A stretch of 64,000 nt of DNA from Telmatactis stephensoni (Eukaryota > Cnidaria > Anthozoa > Actiniaria > Isophelliidae), in NCBI GenBank assembly GCA_029948255.1, contig JALIZF010001808.1, forward strand, positions 248,001 to 312,000. Direction: 5' to 3'. Positions 12,501 through 26,500 of the stretch are shown here, one piece after another. Numbering within the stretch: the stretch's first letter is position 1; each line of letters begins with the position of its first letter. A program made the position numbers and the translations under genes. The notes beneath the pieces were generated by a model. The model searched no databases. It worked only from the letters and a program-made list of their open reading frames with translations, and was not told the origin of the DNA.

Positions 12501-15500
12501 TTTATTGTTGCTCAACGGGTCTTCGTTCAGTGTTGACTCACTCGAGCCCTGGACTTAAAACAGATGACATTTTCCTCGCCGAAAAACTCATTCAAAAAAG
12601 ACATCCAAGAAATGTAGACATTTTAAGGAAGACAAACTGAATAAGGATTGTGTTCAATATGAGTTTGGTTTTGTGAATTTACTTTGAACGAGATTATCAA
12701 AGAAGAAAGACGACTGCAACCATATTTGTGTTGACAGTTCGCTGCTGGTAAAAGCACCATCAAGGAAAAGGTGTATGTCGATCAATGTGAAGTGTGCTGG
12801 GCAGCATGAATGTAGCTTCACTGCATCGAAAGGCTTTGCTTTGGTGTTAACCGCTTTAAATCCAGAAACATTGTTTATTTCTTGTTGGATGACTACATTA
12901 TAGTTAAAAGTTTTATTTACTTGAAAAATGATGGCAAAATACTTCTAAATTAGTTGAATGCAGCCCCTTAAATGTTTATTTTTTATAAAACTTTGTTGTT
13001 CATCAGTTCTTTTCTCAGGATTCGAGCGCGTTGAACAACTCGGTCATTTGATAGAACGTACGACATTTGGCGGCTTAATTTTATTCGATTAGGGTACACA
13101 GCAAGCATCTATATAGAATCTTTTGAATAGAATGGTTCAATATTTGAAAAATGAGTTTGGATGGAGAAAATGATGAATTTGAATGAAAATTAGAAAGATC
13201 TTGAAAAGTGTACTGCCCGAAAGAGCAGATGTTTCTGAATATTACACTTAAGTTATCATAAAAACATTTGAAAGAAAAACGAAAAACCATCATAAAACAG
13301 ATTTCATAATCCCGCACTCAAACAATGAAGATTTGGGTTGGCTATAAACCCTGAGAAGTAAAATTTATTGAACGAGAAGGATTTTGAATGGAAGTTCAAC
13401 TGTGTGAAAAACTGCTTGACAACCAAAAAGGCAAACAGTGTACGCGATAATACAACATTCATAATTAAATAAAGAACGGCTTAGAAAGCTGTTCGGGGCG
13501 TATGACTGGGCTGAACGCAAAAATCTTCTAGCTGCTAAATGATTCTTTAAAAGGATTTATGATTCCTCCAAAATAATAGAAAGCTGTCCTTGTTCAATTA
13601 AGCGAACTCTGATCAAAGGATGAACCAGTGTGTTATGATGTGTTCTCAATAGGAAATTAGACACAAGTAGCCAGGCGAGATTTCAAATTCGTTTTGCATT
13701 TTTTAGCATTTATCCTCCAAAGCTTAAACTCTTCTCGAAGAAAAACATTATGACAGTTAACAGGTTTACCATCCTGTGTTTTTATCCAATTCATAATATT
13801 CTACAAGACGGTCGTCATTTCGGGGTCCTTAGCTGCATTCTAATATCCCCACAGAACCAAAATGTTACAAAATTACGGAAAGCCCAAGAATAATTTTTTT
13901 TAGAAAAAGGACATTTTCACTAAAAGATAGTTATTACTAGATATTTGAATAAAAAATATTTTAAAATAAACGTGATTTAGCTTTATTTCTAAGCTGACAG
14001 TGACTCTCACAGCGCAGTGGATATGATCAATGGATTTTTTTTCCAAAAAGGCTAATCGGTCGAATTTGAGCTATTGAATTCTCGTTCCACCTGCGTTGAT
14101 TCGTCTCTTGTAAGCGTCTGTTCAAGCATATGCGAAATTAAATTACTGCTGACAATACATGGCAAATGGTTCTCAGAATCTAAACTAATTTCAAAAAGTT
14201 TAGAATAGCACTATCGGTTCCAAGCGGGTGGGCCAGGGCCGAACGGCTAGCAGAATAGTTCAAGTAATTGAATTACGAAAATATGAAACGTAAATAATAG
14301 AACATAGTCTTGTGAAAAGGTTTATTTGGCAGTCGTTGTGAACGGTAATAAGTTTGGAGCTTACGCAATGCATTCAAATAAACGAAAACAAAATGAGATA
14401 AAAAATCAATAAGAAGGAGTTTCTCTGTTCTCATTTTGTGTATATATAAATATCGATGCAAATTTTGGGCGCTAGTAACTTCGTAAAAGCAGAAAAATTG
14501 ATGAAAGTTAAGTCTAAGTGAATTATGTTGTCATTTCCTTTAGACTCTCGGGCTATACTTTATACTTCACGCCAGAAAACAAATGCAGAGTGATAGCATC
14601 TAAAAAGCACGCGTCTTCGGAAAAAAGACATTGAATTCTAAATTACTTTTGTAGATTTTTCTCTTCAAAAAGACCGTGTTTTATACTCGAAAAGAAACAG
14701 CATTTGATGATTTTGCTGTAGGCTGTAAGTTTTGGTTGATGAGCGTTTGCCAACATTTGATCAGCGGTAAAATAAAGTAGAAAAGAGGAACCATCTGCAG
14801 TTTTCAAATTGAAAATATTGTGCTCAACTCCATAACAATTAAAATTAATTTCAAAATTTTCTATCATGAAATCAAAGTTATATGAATATTCATGTATAAA
14901 GGCTATCAAAATGTCTAATTAGAATCGAAAACAATGCAGAAAATGACAGTCATTTAAAAAATGGCAAGGAAAGTTTTTACCTTCGGTGGTTCCTGGTTGT
15001 AAGCTATAGCAATCGGGTTGCTGGTGCGGAGGATGGTGATACGCTGCCAATCCTTGGAGCCGATCTACAATAAACAGAATAAAATATAATATTGAGGTTA
15101 ATATTTTAAAAGCAGTCCTCCTCATCTAACTATTAGAGTTAGTTCTTGATAAAAAGCCGCAAAACAAAAAGAGCAACGTAAAGTTTCGAATCTTATTAGT
15201 AGGCTCAGTTATTTCGCTCAGAATATACCGTCAAAAAGGAAACTTAATTGTTGCTTTACTGGAATTCCTCTATGTACGTTTTATACTAAGTCACAGAAAA
15301 GCGCTTGTAATCTTAATTCGAAAATTGGAGTCCAAAATCGCGCTAATTGAAGGCGAAAAAATAACAAAGTGGGAGCCCTTTGAAAAAGAGGAAGACACAA
15401 AACACTCTTTTCTCGATGTTAATCGATAGATGGCATTATTAAGATTCAAACACGAATGCAAAATGTCTTTTCCTCAAACACTTGTCGCCTTCCTGCTACG

Positions 15501-17544
15501 AGAAGCAGAAATCAAATAAAAAAGTGATACAGGAGAGGTTAAAAGAAGTGAACAGTCATCAACAAATTGAATTAACTCGAAAAGAAGAAGCTGGCTAATT
15601 CTATTTCAATTTGTACGAGAGTAGAAACGGCGAATTTTACTTTAATCGCTCAGGGAAAATAAGCGCGATAAATTTGCTAGGAGACTTCGTACTCAAATAA
15701 AATATTTAGATTTGAAAATATTTAAGATTCAATGATGTTTGGTAGTACCTTGTTCATAGGGATTTTCACAAGCTTGACTGTAGTCGATAGGTTCTTGTTT
15801 AACGCTGGGATAAGCCGTTGGTTGTGTGTCGTACGCTGCCATACCGTCGTAAAGCTGCCGATAAGCCTTCATACAATGAAATGTAGATGGTTGACTACTA
15901 CACGTATAAACGAGGGGTGAGTTGGCGGGCGCGTGAGCTTCACTCATCATCTTCATATAAGAGCTGGAATCGGTGGCGTTTTCCATTTTATAGCCGTTGT
16001 GTGTTCGTGAGGTACTTGTTAGCCCAGGTAAGATGGTAGTTGGCTGGCTCTGATCGCACACTAGTTCTCGTGGCTCCGTCTTAATGTTTGTGACATAACT
16101 CGCTATAAAGCCCCAACAAAATAAACTCTTAGCATAAAAATGCCTATTCAATTCCAAAACAAAAATAACTCTATCAATGGCTCAAACAAAACAAGAAAAG
16201 AATGCGCTATTTACATAATTGAAAAATGGGATGGGGGCCCGACCCCAGGTAACAAGTAAAATTCAAGATCTTTGTTCTGACAGATGAAACACGCGTCAAG
16301 CCATTAGCATGATTGAATCGTAGTGCAGCCCTCATAAATATTAGCGTGTCCAAAATATATTCCAGCTCGCCATTGCAGTTAAAATTCAACAGGAAAACTA
16401 CTAGTTTTTGTAAGTTATCAGATCGGATCTTTTCATGTTATTCTAACCTTTAGCGGTCTCGAATTTTCCCGATTTCAATTTTATGGACAGCCAAAATTGG
16501 TATTTTTTTATTACTTTGACATGAATATGCCCCGAGGTGAGAAAATCGAAAAGCAAGTGAAATGAAGAGCCTTGGCTGATGATATCAATTGCGGGAGTAC
16601 TTTACGACCGAAAAAATCTCCCTCGTACAACATTTCCACTAAGGTATTTCATTATCATTTTACTATCGATTTCTCTAAGTAAAAAAGGAAACGAGAGCGA
16701 TACAATGGGCATCGTTCGCGCGTGGTTCGAGAATCAGTTAAGAGTGACCGGATAGTGGTCTGCTTTAAACCTGTTGCTGTATAGTATACTAGACTAGAAC
16801 ACATCGGTTAGCACACCGTCCTTACTTGGGTTTTGAGCGCCTTTAATATCTGGTACGTATTGTTCTGTGCCTGATGATTGCGGGTAAGTTGAGCGAACTG
16901 TAAAAGGAAAGTGTCAGGTTAAGACATCTTATAGTTACAACTTTTGTGAGGGTTTTGGGATCATGCATCTAAAATAAGCAGTTAGTATCTAAAGGTGAAA
17001 CTATATCAATTACTTTTATGAGCAAGATTTCAATCAACAATTTAAGAAGCAGTTTTTAAGCTTTTAGTTTTTAGTTTTACCTTCGCTTAGCCATTGATCC
17101 TGCATTTGGGACAAGTCTTGGAATAATTCTACCAACAACAAAAAACAAAGATTACTTATTATAGGAAATTAAATCAGGACTCGCGATAACCAGATTTCTC
17201 AAAATTAGACTATGACTTTAACGATGTATTTAACATAAAATAACCTAAACAAAAATAGAGCAACATGCTGAACTTAAGAAAGATCAGTTCACCTTGAGAA
17301 TCAATTGTTAAATTGTCTCTGTTTTTTGGAGTTCGTTGGAGTAAGGACGAGTGTTTTCGGTCAGTATGATACAATCGTGGCTCTAACTGAAATATAATGC
17401 AGAGTCTCAGTGAAAATGAACCTTAGTAATACCCCTTGGGCGAGATATGATCAGGTCGGCCGGCGGTGGAGATGTGTGTACCTGTGGGTACATGAATGGG
17501 ACCTCTTGATCGCCGTGAAAGTCTCGGTCGTGTAGCTGGTACAT
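6060..17544 (-). CDS. ETV1: PEA3-family ETS transcription factor (ETV1/4/5 type), 8 coding exons, complete
   Basis: Nuclear DNA-binding activator, typically a target of FGF/ERK signalling. Coding exons on the minus strand, 5' to 3': 17544-17482, 17386-17293, 17128-17081, 16897-16826, 16102-15749, 15064-14981, 11268-11128, 6598-6060. All have AG acceptors and GT donors. Phases agree throughout: intron 1 is phase 0 and the rest are phase 1. The sum is 1395 nt, or 464 residues, close to the usual 477-510 of the family. Seen: an N-terminal DQEVPFMYP segment like the vertebrate PEA3 start, the acidic activation motif [16 protein letters not shown] (about residues 52-67), EQYVPD, a KTEP motif, a VKQEP motif (sumoylation-like), then the ETS domain near residues 309-393. 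The start is the ATG at 17542-17544; an in-frame TAA lies upstream with no other ATG between. This is the single PEA3-type gene I see; which vertebrate paralogue it matches best cannot be decided because it probably predates their split. Confidence 0.93.
14981..17544 (-). CDS. ETV1: N-terminal coding exons of the PEA3-type gene (activation and central region)
   Basis: This is the first six of the eight coding exons. Exon 1 (17482-17544) carries only 21 residues and ends phase 0 at CAG|GTACAC. Exon 2 (17293-17386) gives a basic segment with DRKH, comparable to DRKRK in vertebrate PEA3 proteins. The 48-nt exon 17081-17128 encodes the conserved acidic activation helix. Exon 16826-16897 adds EQYVPDIK. 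The largest one, 15749-16102, encodes the Ser/Thr/Pro/Gln-rich centre with KTEP and VKQEPIDY, likely SUMO and MAP-kinase sites by family analogy. Exon 14981-15064 is His/Pro/Gln-rich. The two 5' exons were found by eye from splice sites and homology; the 5'UTR and any alternative first exon remain unseen. Confidence 0.85.
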
Positions 17545-20500
17545 AATCCGGTGGCACGTTGCTGTGTCACACACCTTGTACTGAATTCGTTACTTTAAGG
17601 CCTTTGCTGTTTGTCTTGAACTTGGGAATGAATATAATTACAACTGCTCCACCGTCAAATGATCAACGTAATGCTATACGTACAGCGCGTCGACGAAAAA
17701 ACCTGCTTGGGCTTCCACCAGGAGAAACAATTTGTCAAAGTCTACTAAAGTTAACACAAGGACGACTGAGAATTAATGTCAAACCTCAAACGTGGATTTG
17801 TAGTAAGAGTATGGATGAGTATTTTGCTCTTTCTCTGTAGTTTTCCCTTGTGCTTGACGCGAATATCTCATTTATAACCACAGCTTCTCTGATTGGTCAA
17901 CTGACAAGCCGGCTTTTGGAGGCCTATTGGTCATTTGCAAGCTTCAATTCACCAAGTGTCAATTTCTTTCTATTGACCAATCGAGACAATAGAAACAATT
18001 GAAATCGTTCGCTGGTCGTCATTCACCTCGAAAGGTTAGCGCGCGAACGCGGGCGTTAGCTGTCACGGCCCTAGAGTAGAAATGTCGTGGTTTATTACAC
18101 GCGTGGTGAATTTTTATTTCATTTTTCACTAATAATTGGCCCTAAGGCTTTTATGACTAAGACTTTCATTGAAACACGAACCGTCTGTTCACTACACAAA
18201 TATATGACTATACGAGTCTTTTGATTTTAGCTTTTCTTTAAACACTATTACTAAGACAAATTTAAAAAACTTTGTTGACTTTTCCTTTTTCTTATTTTAA
18301 ACTGTTAGGCTTATGAAATTCAATTTACAGTGTTATAACAAAGATAGTACATAAAGTGTCTAGTGTCAGTTTATCTAGGCAACACCAGCGTCCTACACCA
18401 AAAAAAATTAAAAATTAAAAAAATAGTAAAATAAAAACCCACAATTAACTTCTTTCTGTGAAAGCAAAAAACCGTTGAATTAAGATTGATGACTAGTTCT
18501 CTAGAATTAGCGAGATAATAGATTCAAATTTGCTGGTTTGAATGAAAAGGCTTGAAGCAAAAACACAAAGCCGGTCGTGGAAATCCAACATCTATGGGAC
18601 TAATATGTATTGTTCATAGATGATTTCGTTAGGTATTGTTTCGTCTAACAGGTGACTAGCGAGTCGAGTTGGACTAACTACATCTTCTTCACCGACCTCT
18701 TTTGCCCAATCTTTATTATTTCACTCAAATAACCAATACACAATTTGAGCTTTAGCTGTCAAACCTTAGTCAGTCTTATGAAATATACCGAACCTGAAAA
18801 ATCGCTCTAAGATGACAAATCTCAGGCATATAGAGCTTGTCACAAAGGCTACTCTTCGGAAATTTTTCGAAAGACGAAAGAGCCCAGATATAAAGATATA
18901 TAATTTGTAGCTTAAGCTTTTGACGAGAGCTGTTAAACAAGAGAGATTTTCCCACGCTTTCCAATCGACCCCTTTAGAAAACTCTCCACTGAAAGTTAAC
19001 GAATATTTTCAAGCAAAACTGAACAGCTCAACTGTCGTAAAGACTATTGCCTGACTCTTTGTCTCAGTGACATGTATTTCCGGAACCACTGTCTTTCATC
19101 TCTACTATTTGATTATACTATCGAGAAATGCCATCGTCAGCTTATGATTTGAAGCGCAAATTCGGACTGCAGTTTTATTTTTCTGACATTAAGTTGAAAA
19201 ATGACCATTTGAATTAAATAGGACGAACAAGACAAGCTGATGAAAATAACTCAGCCACAATAGCAACTGGACAGAATTTATATCTTAAAAATATATACAT
19301 ATTTAAAGAATTATTATTATTATTATTGTATTTTTATTTATGTATTGATTTTGAACACCAAATTTTTATGTTTTTCATTAAGTTTTAAATTTTTATGCTA
19401 TTTCTATTTTTGTTTTTACGTAGGAACTGATTATAATAAACTGATTTTTTTCATCTCAATTTTTCAAAGCACTTGGAAGATATGAGTTTTAGATTGAAAC
19501 TGTTTAACGGTCACGTAGAAGTGAAAACGCCGGACAGGTGGAATGCAGTAGGAGAGTTCGATTTAGCGATGATAAAATCAAAATGACCAACTATTTATTC
19601 TATATTCCCACAAATAGCATTAGGACAGAAACGTCTTACTTGGTCTGCTGGCTCTCAGATCTAGTCTGGTCGAATATTGGTTCCATACGGTAAGAGAACA
19701 AACCCCTCAAGGCAACGCTTAGCCCTACATCGAGCGGTTTCCTTTATTCGGCCTTAGCTTTAAAAGCCCTCTTCCCTTACCAATCAGGCTACATGAAATC
19801 TCCATGCTGTTTAGAAAACTTCTTGGTTGCTTAGATAAATAAAACAGACTTTTAGTAAAACAATGCTAGTTCGTTTACTATGAATGGCGTTAGCATTAAG
19901 TTTCCAGAAAAGAAATATTACTCTCTTTCAAACACCATTTTGACCAGTTTAAAGGGTATTTTTGACGCCGTGTCAGTAATAATTCATGCACAGCGCGTAA
20001 ATTATTTGTAGCTTGTTAGTCTACTCGTAACGTATCACCTTCAAAATAAAATTGAGTAAATTGTGGTTTCCTTAAAACTACTGTTATCAATCAAGAAAAT
20101 TGAATGTCAGATTTTAATGATTGCTCATTTTGATTCTTGGAGTCTGAAAGTTTGTGGCGGGTATCTTAATACTGAAAATGAGTTGAGTCGAAAATTCAAA
20201 TCCCCGGCCTTGAAATACGCTGAATTGTTCTCTTTGTTATTTTCAGCGCTTCGACAGACCAGGTGATGTAGATGAACGAACATTAGATATTCTGTCGCCA
20301 CGAGTTGAGAAAAATTTGCCGAGAACCAGCTGCAACACTCTCGTTTACCCTTTCGTCGTATTGATTATTTCACTAATAAGACCTTCGTATTGTTTTAGAA
20401 AATAAACTACGACACTAGATGAGTTTTGTACCGCCTAAGTCTCGCAAAACTCTCCTTATTCCGTTGGTATAACGCTTTGCGGTAAAAAGTTAGCTGTAAA

Positions 20501-23500
20501 TGTTGGACAAATTGCTTGCCGGGTCCTCTACGATCAACAGCAGTTAATCTTATGTGCAAATTAAAATGATTACCGTGGCTTTTGGTATTGTTCTTCATGT
20601 TATTGCAACTACAGCTTCTCAAAAAAACACGTATATTTCACCATTAAAAAGTCGATTATAAGTCTAGGCCGAAAAGGTAAAACTATTTGACCCAAAGGCC
20701 AAATTCATCGGCGTGGTTGGCGTTTCCTTTATTTCAATACCGAATATAAATCTTCTTTTGACAATACGTCAAACTCAAAAATTTAATAACTAAGGCAGAG
20801 AAAGGCTCCTTCATGAAAGCGATACTTCAGGTCTTTGTCCAATCCAAAGAGAATATACTTCTCTTTAATGTTGACTGGATGATTGGCGGCTTGGAGAGAA
20901 ATTTATCTTGAAAATTAAATTAAAAATGCGATACTGGCAAGAACCAATACTATAGGACAGCACGCGCTTAGGCGAGGCATTTAGCCAAACGTTTGTCACC
21001 TCGCAAACAATCCTACATCATTTGGAAGGAGGATCATTTAGCTAACAGACCAAAAGATTGTGTCGGGCATCTATTGTCAGGGGGCGCCATCAACAATATA
21101 TTTAAGAACAAAATAACCCATCTTCATCGCTTAAAACATTCAATTTTAAATCTTTTTAAATTCGTCATTATTCTCCTTGGGTTAGCTGTGAACTACTGTG
21201 CGAAAATCAATTTAAAACACCGTAAATACCCAATACACCTGTTGTGAGGCGCATTGCGCATGCGTCACGGCCTAAATAAAGAAATCGCTCTCCTGCCACG
21301 CGCGGACTGACAATGACAGAGCACGCTTTGTTTTAGTCCTAAGAAAAAACGTAAGCCACCAAAAAGAGAACCAGGCGTTGCAATCTTCAGTTGTTATCGT
21401 CAAATAGTTCACACAGCTACTTCACCAATGTAAAAGCCTCACACGGCGTTCACAGTGTGATCTATTTTGCGATATTATCAAAATTAAGAGGTCTAGAATA
21501 TTTTAATTTAATTATATTTAATTTATTTAATTTATTTTGACAGAGCCGCTTTGTGCTTTAAGTAATCTTTAAGCCTTGGTTCTCAAGTCGTGCCAAATTA
21601 TCATAGGGTTATTTGTTATGTTTTCAGCGTGCTTTAGACAATAGTAAATTGAAGCTCGGATGATTTTCTTTAGACCAATTAGTATTCCCGCTATCAGTGT
21701 TTGAATAGTCGAAAAGAAGAAGGAGATTGGAGTATTTACTAAGTAAGTTGATGGTTGTGGCACGGGTCTACAGTCAGAACACACAAGAGGAGCATAAACA
21801 TTTTCCGGTCTTTTTTGTTTGTTATTTGCCATGATCACTACCTTTATTTGAGACTGATGAAGATTTCTGTGTGTGATGTACAATTACAAATCAATGTCGG
21901 TTGGCATAATCATCCATGTTTGAGTTCCACCTATGCTTGCTTATTATAAGAAATAGTGAGTTATTTTCTAAAATTGTCAGTTACTTTTTCAAGCATTACG
22001 CTTTAAGACTGAAATATAACTTGTAACTTTAGTGAGAAGATTGTAAGCACAATTCGTTAAATATCAAAAAAGAACTTTAAGCTGAATGAAAAAGCGACTT
22101 GACGGCGCCACGAGAGAAACAAGTTAGCCTATTAGATTACAAAGTAGTTGTCCTCGAAAACGTTCAAATAATAGCAATATTCTGTTCAAAAGACCAAAAT
22201 AAAACTGACTATTTTAGATTTATAACTGCAGGTGCTATGAACAAAAAGACCATCTTTTCTGGTCGGGATTTTCGACTTGTAAAAATAACTAATGAAGTAG
22301 ATCCAATACTGGATGAAAAAAGGAAAATAAAAACATCTGTCAACGTGCAGTTAGGCATTTCTGCGTGGGTAAAAATGAATTAGAAGATCATCTGAGGATT
22401 GAACAAAAGCTTGGCCCAAGAGTAGAGAGACTCGATAAGCTGATAACAATCACATTGAATGGCTAGGCCAGCGAAACCTGAACAAAGAGTTTAGTCAAAA
22501 TCTCTAAACTCAATTTATTACGGTTGTAAATTAGATTTGTTTTGTATTTATTGGATATAAGCACAGACCCTATCTTGGTGTCTGCTCTTTTGTGAATTAT
22601 TCAGAATGCAAGATTAACCTTTTCATCATAGCTAGTTTTGATTTGTTCTCATTTTTATGATAGATTAATTGCGTCAACTATGGTTTGATCAACGTTTTGG
22701 ATTTATGACCTTGCCTGCAACTGCTTTTATTATCACCATCAGAGCTGAATTAATCGTTAACTGAAAATTTGATGCTAAAAACATAATTGCAATATCTCAG
22801 ATAGTAATCACAGCAAGCGAAATGAGCAATTCTTTATTGGATGTTCTTTTTGTCTTTCTTGGATCCAAAATACCTTAGTATATCAAATAAAAGAGAATTC
22901 GATATATTGGGACACTCTGAAAAGGGAGTAAAAAAAATCCCTGAAATCCAAGGCATCACTTAGAAGGTCCTGTTTTAACAGAGTGACAAACTCCATATAA
23001 TTCGTCTATTTACCTCATGATTTTAGACAAATAACTCGATTTCTAATCATTACTATTGTGATTGGATATGACCGAGAGGAAGAAAGAGTCTATATGAATC
23101 ATTGTCATCTTCAATAACATGATAATTCTATTCAATACGATCAAGGTGGACTGGTCTATTGAATTGAAAATCTTTTGATGTTCACACATAGGCCTAATTA
23201 TGCATTGTAGCTTGTTTGTATTCTGGTAATGATGAGATTACTAGAGTTGTTTTGGGGTGTACTGTAAAATCCACTCGTAATCATGTTCTTTTGTGTTAAA
23301 CAGAAGCGAAGAGGAGGAAGCAAAGAGGACACGGCATAGGCTGAAACGGACTGCTAACCACTCTGACATCTGTTCAAGTACCCAAAACTCATACACTGAC
23401 ACCTTATCTGCAAACTTACTCCGACACAGAGACAAACAAAATCATTGCTGTCCTACAAAATGCAGTGAAAATAATAATTACTCGACATAAAAACATAGTC

Positions 23501-26500
23501 AACAATCACAATAATATCACATTTAAAATAACCAAAAACTAGTCTTACTTTTTAAACTCTGCCTGACACCAAAAAGAGCAGTTGATATGCAGTTCATAGA
23601 GAGTGTAAAGAACTCTAGTGTCTGCTAATGCGTACTGTGATATCGAAAACCGAATCGGTGATCAAAAAAGATTATTAGAAAGAACTCTACACCGTGCGCC
23701 GGCGAGATTTGAAGAGTTGCGGAGCCGAAATCGGTTTTGAGAGGGTGATCGTCGCCGAAAACTAGGAAACATAATGAACCAACTGTCAGTACTTGTATCC
23801 TGTCCTGGATGGAAGTCAAAACAAGAATTGAAAAGCCCAAGTCTTGGTTTATTTACTCTTTTGAAGTCTATCGAAAGTTCGTTCACAAGTACTGTCTATT
23901 GAATCAAACACTTCAGATGCGGTTGTATAGTTTCAGTTCAAAAAGAAAGCCGATCTCAGTATAAAGTAATGATATTTAGTCCCTTTGCTCCTTTATATTT
24001 GCACTGAACATTTTCACCCGTATCACCATTCTATATATATGCCATTTACCTCAAAATGATCCAGTTATTTTCAGAGTTGATCTCAGCAAAACTTGCACGA
24101 TGAACCAGTAGATACTTTGGAGCAGTTAGAAGTAGATTACTAAGGGATTACATAAAGTGCTGTAAAAACAACCTTCCGTTAAAGAACGTACTACACTTCA
24201 GTGAGTGTCCACGATGTTTAGCAGTCATTTAATAGTTATTCAAGTAACTAGTATACCACGCTCCGCGGCCAGACGGATTTCCGCGTTAACTCCGAAGAGC
24301 ACGAATCAGTGATGGACTAGCTACGGTACTGGAAATCAAATATGCATTAAGTCTGGGATATGGATATGGAGTTATTGTAATGATTTTTTTTATCAATATG
24401 TATTAGTATCGCATCATATTAGGGCTATCCCACCATGCATTGAGCTTTTGATTTTAAAAATTGCATTGAATCATTAAAGGTATTCTCTGAAATAAAAACT
24501 TTGGGAGTTTATGGACCCAAGTCTTACAAACGCACAATTTTACGTCGACACGCCCATCTCAAACGTCGGGCATGTGTTGTCCTTATCATGCAGACACACA
24601 TATTGATTTATATTAAATAATATGTTGTTGATAAAAGTTTAATTTGATTATTTTGGTGTAAGTTTTTATTCTTAATAGAAGTAGTATATTGGTATACTAG
24701 AGATACAGCGCGCTCATTTCAAGTGACCTATAGGCAAAAATATGAAAGCCAGCCACCAACAAAATAACGCATCAGAGACTAGCACACTCAAATAAAAGAA
24801 TATAAGACGCTGACAGAATCCAATACCGTGTAGCCACCTAGCATCTTGCAGCAAGAAAATCAATTATTCAAACAAACAGATAAATAAATTAAGTCACAAA
24901 GTAATGTTCATTTTAGTATATTTTCCCGTAAAAACAGTTTTCCAAATTAAGGGAATGTTTTCCCTTCGCTCGCCAGTACGTCTATTAAAATGAAGTTTCT
25001 TGTGGCGACAGTCTTGTCGTTTTCACTTCATTTAACTATAAATAGACCCCGCGACATAGTTTTCGAAATATCTAGATCTTACCGAAAGCAATATTTTCAA
25101 CGTTTATGCAATGAATATTTAGAAAACAAAATTACTCGAATTTCATATGAGTATAAATAATCAGGTTTATAAATTGAATATTAGCTTTGAGAGCTTAAAA
25201 CATTAGAACTTCACACACAGGGCCGCTTTCTAAACGTGCTGTTGATATTCCGTTGTCCATGACTGAAAAGGAAAACATCTTCGAGTTGATGACAGTACTT
25301 AAGTATTTAGGATCTTTTGACGCTTCTGGGATCATATAAACTGGTTCTGTAGTACCCATGAATTCAAATTCCCGTTACATATAAAAATCGCTTTTAAAAA
25401 ATTCGGCACCAAAAAAGTTTAATTACATTTCCTATGATTTTTCATTTCATTTGAAATCAAAATTATACAATAATTGAATTGTGTCCCAAATATAATTTGT
25501 CAAAACCAAGTTTCGGTTATAAAGAAAGTCCAAAGAATTGTTGTTTTCAATTTGTTTTTGGAGCCATTTGAGTGGGTTTTTTGACTGATGCGTCTTTGAC
25601 ATATGGCACTATCTGACTTTTGCAGCGAAAAACTACTTAAATGAATTAAATTAGTGAAATAATTAGACAAAGTGGTTTTTCCGTGAGTTTTTTTCATGCA
25701 TGGGCCATTACTGTCAATTCATTTATGAAGCAATGGTCTTTAGATTAGGAACAAGATGGGAAGTTTGTTAGTAAACTTACAATTACGTCAGTTATGTGTA
25801 TTTCTTTCGATACATGTAAAAAAAGAAAACAATTTTTGTCCAGAAACCGAACTACTAGTACAACTTCGAATAGTTACTGTACAACTTAGATTGCTTGAAC
25901 CAAAAGTGAGGCAAGAACTACTTGAATTTTCTAGAAAGAAGAAAGAAACGAATGTGAAAGAAAAAGAAACAGGAAAAACTCATTTTCTCGACAAAGATTT
26001 TGTTTAAAACACAAAACTGTATGGGAGAACAACATAGTCACGATTTCACTGCACAGCACACTTTGAACGTATTCACCCCAAGTAATGCTCATTAAACTCA
26101 AGTAACCATTGACGTCATCTTCTTTGTACATGTTTTAATTATATTGAGAAATACGACGACCCCATACTCAGTCGTCATGGCAACCCCAATCACGTGGGCG
26201 GACGTCAGAAAGCTGAAAAGAGAGCGATGCACGTATCACTGAAACAAACATGCTGGACTGAAAATGACTCATCATAATTTGAGATGATATTGATGCAGCG
26301 CAGATGACAAAATATCACAAGAATGACATTGTAATATAATGGATAAGATAATTGGCGTTGAGTAAATGAATGTAAAGTTCTTGTCACTTATATTTTGTGA
26401 TATGTTTGTATAAAAGTGAGAAGAAAAGAACCAAAGTTTTTTTTCTTTTATTTCACGTATGTAAACAGCTCTTCAATGCGATCTGATAATGGCTACAATT

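Noticed and set aside
17559..17840. 93-residue plus-strand frame starting just upstream of the ETS start codon
   Set aside because: No recognisable domain and it overlaps the expected 5' region of the ETS gene on the opposite strand; kept as unproven.
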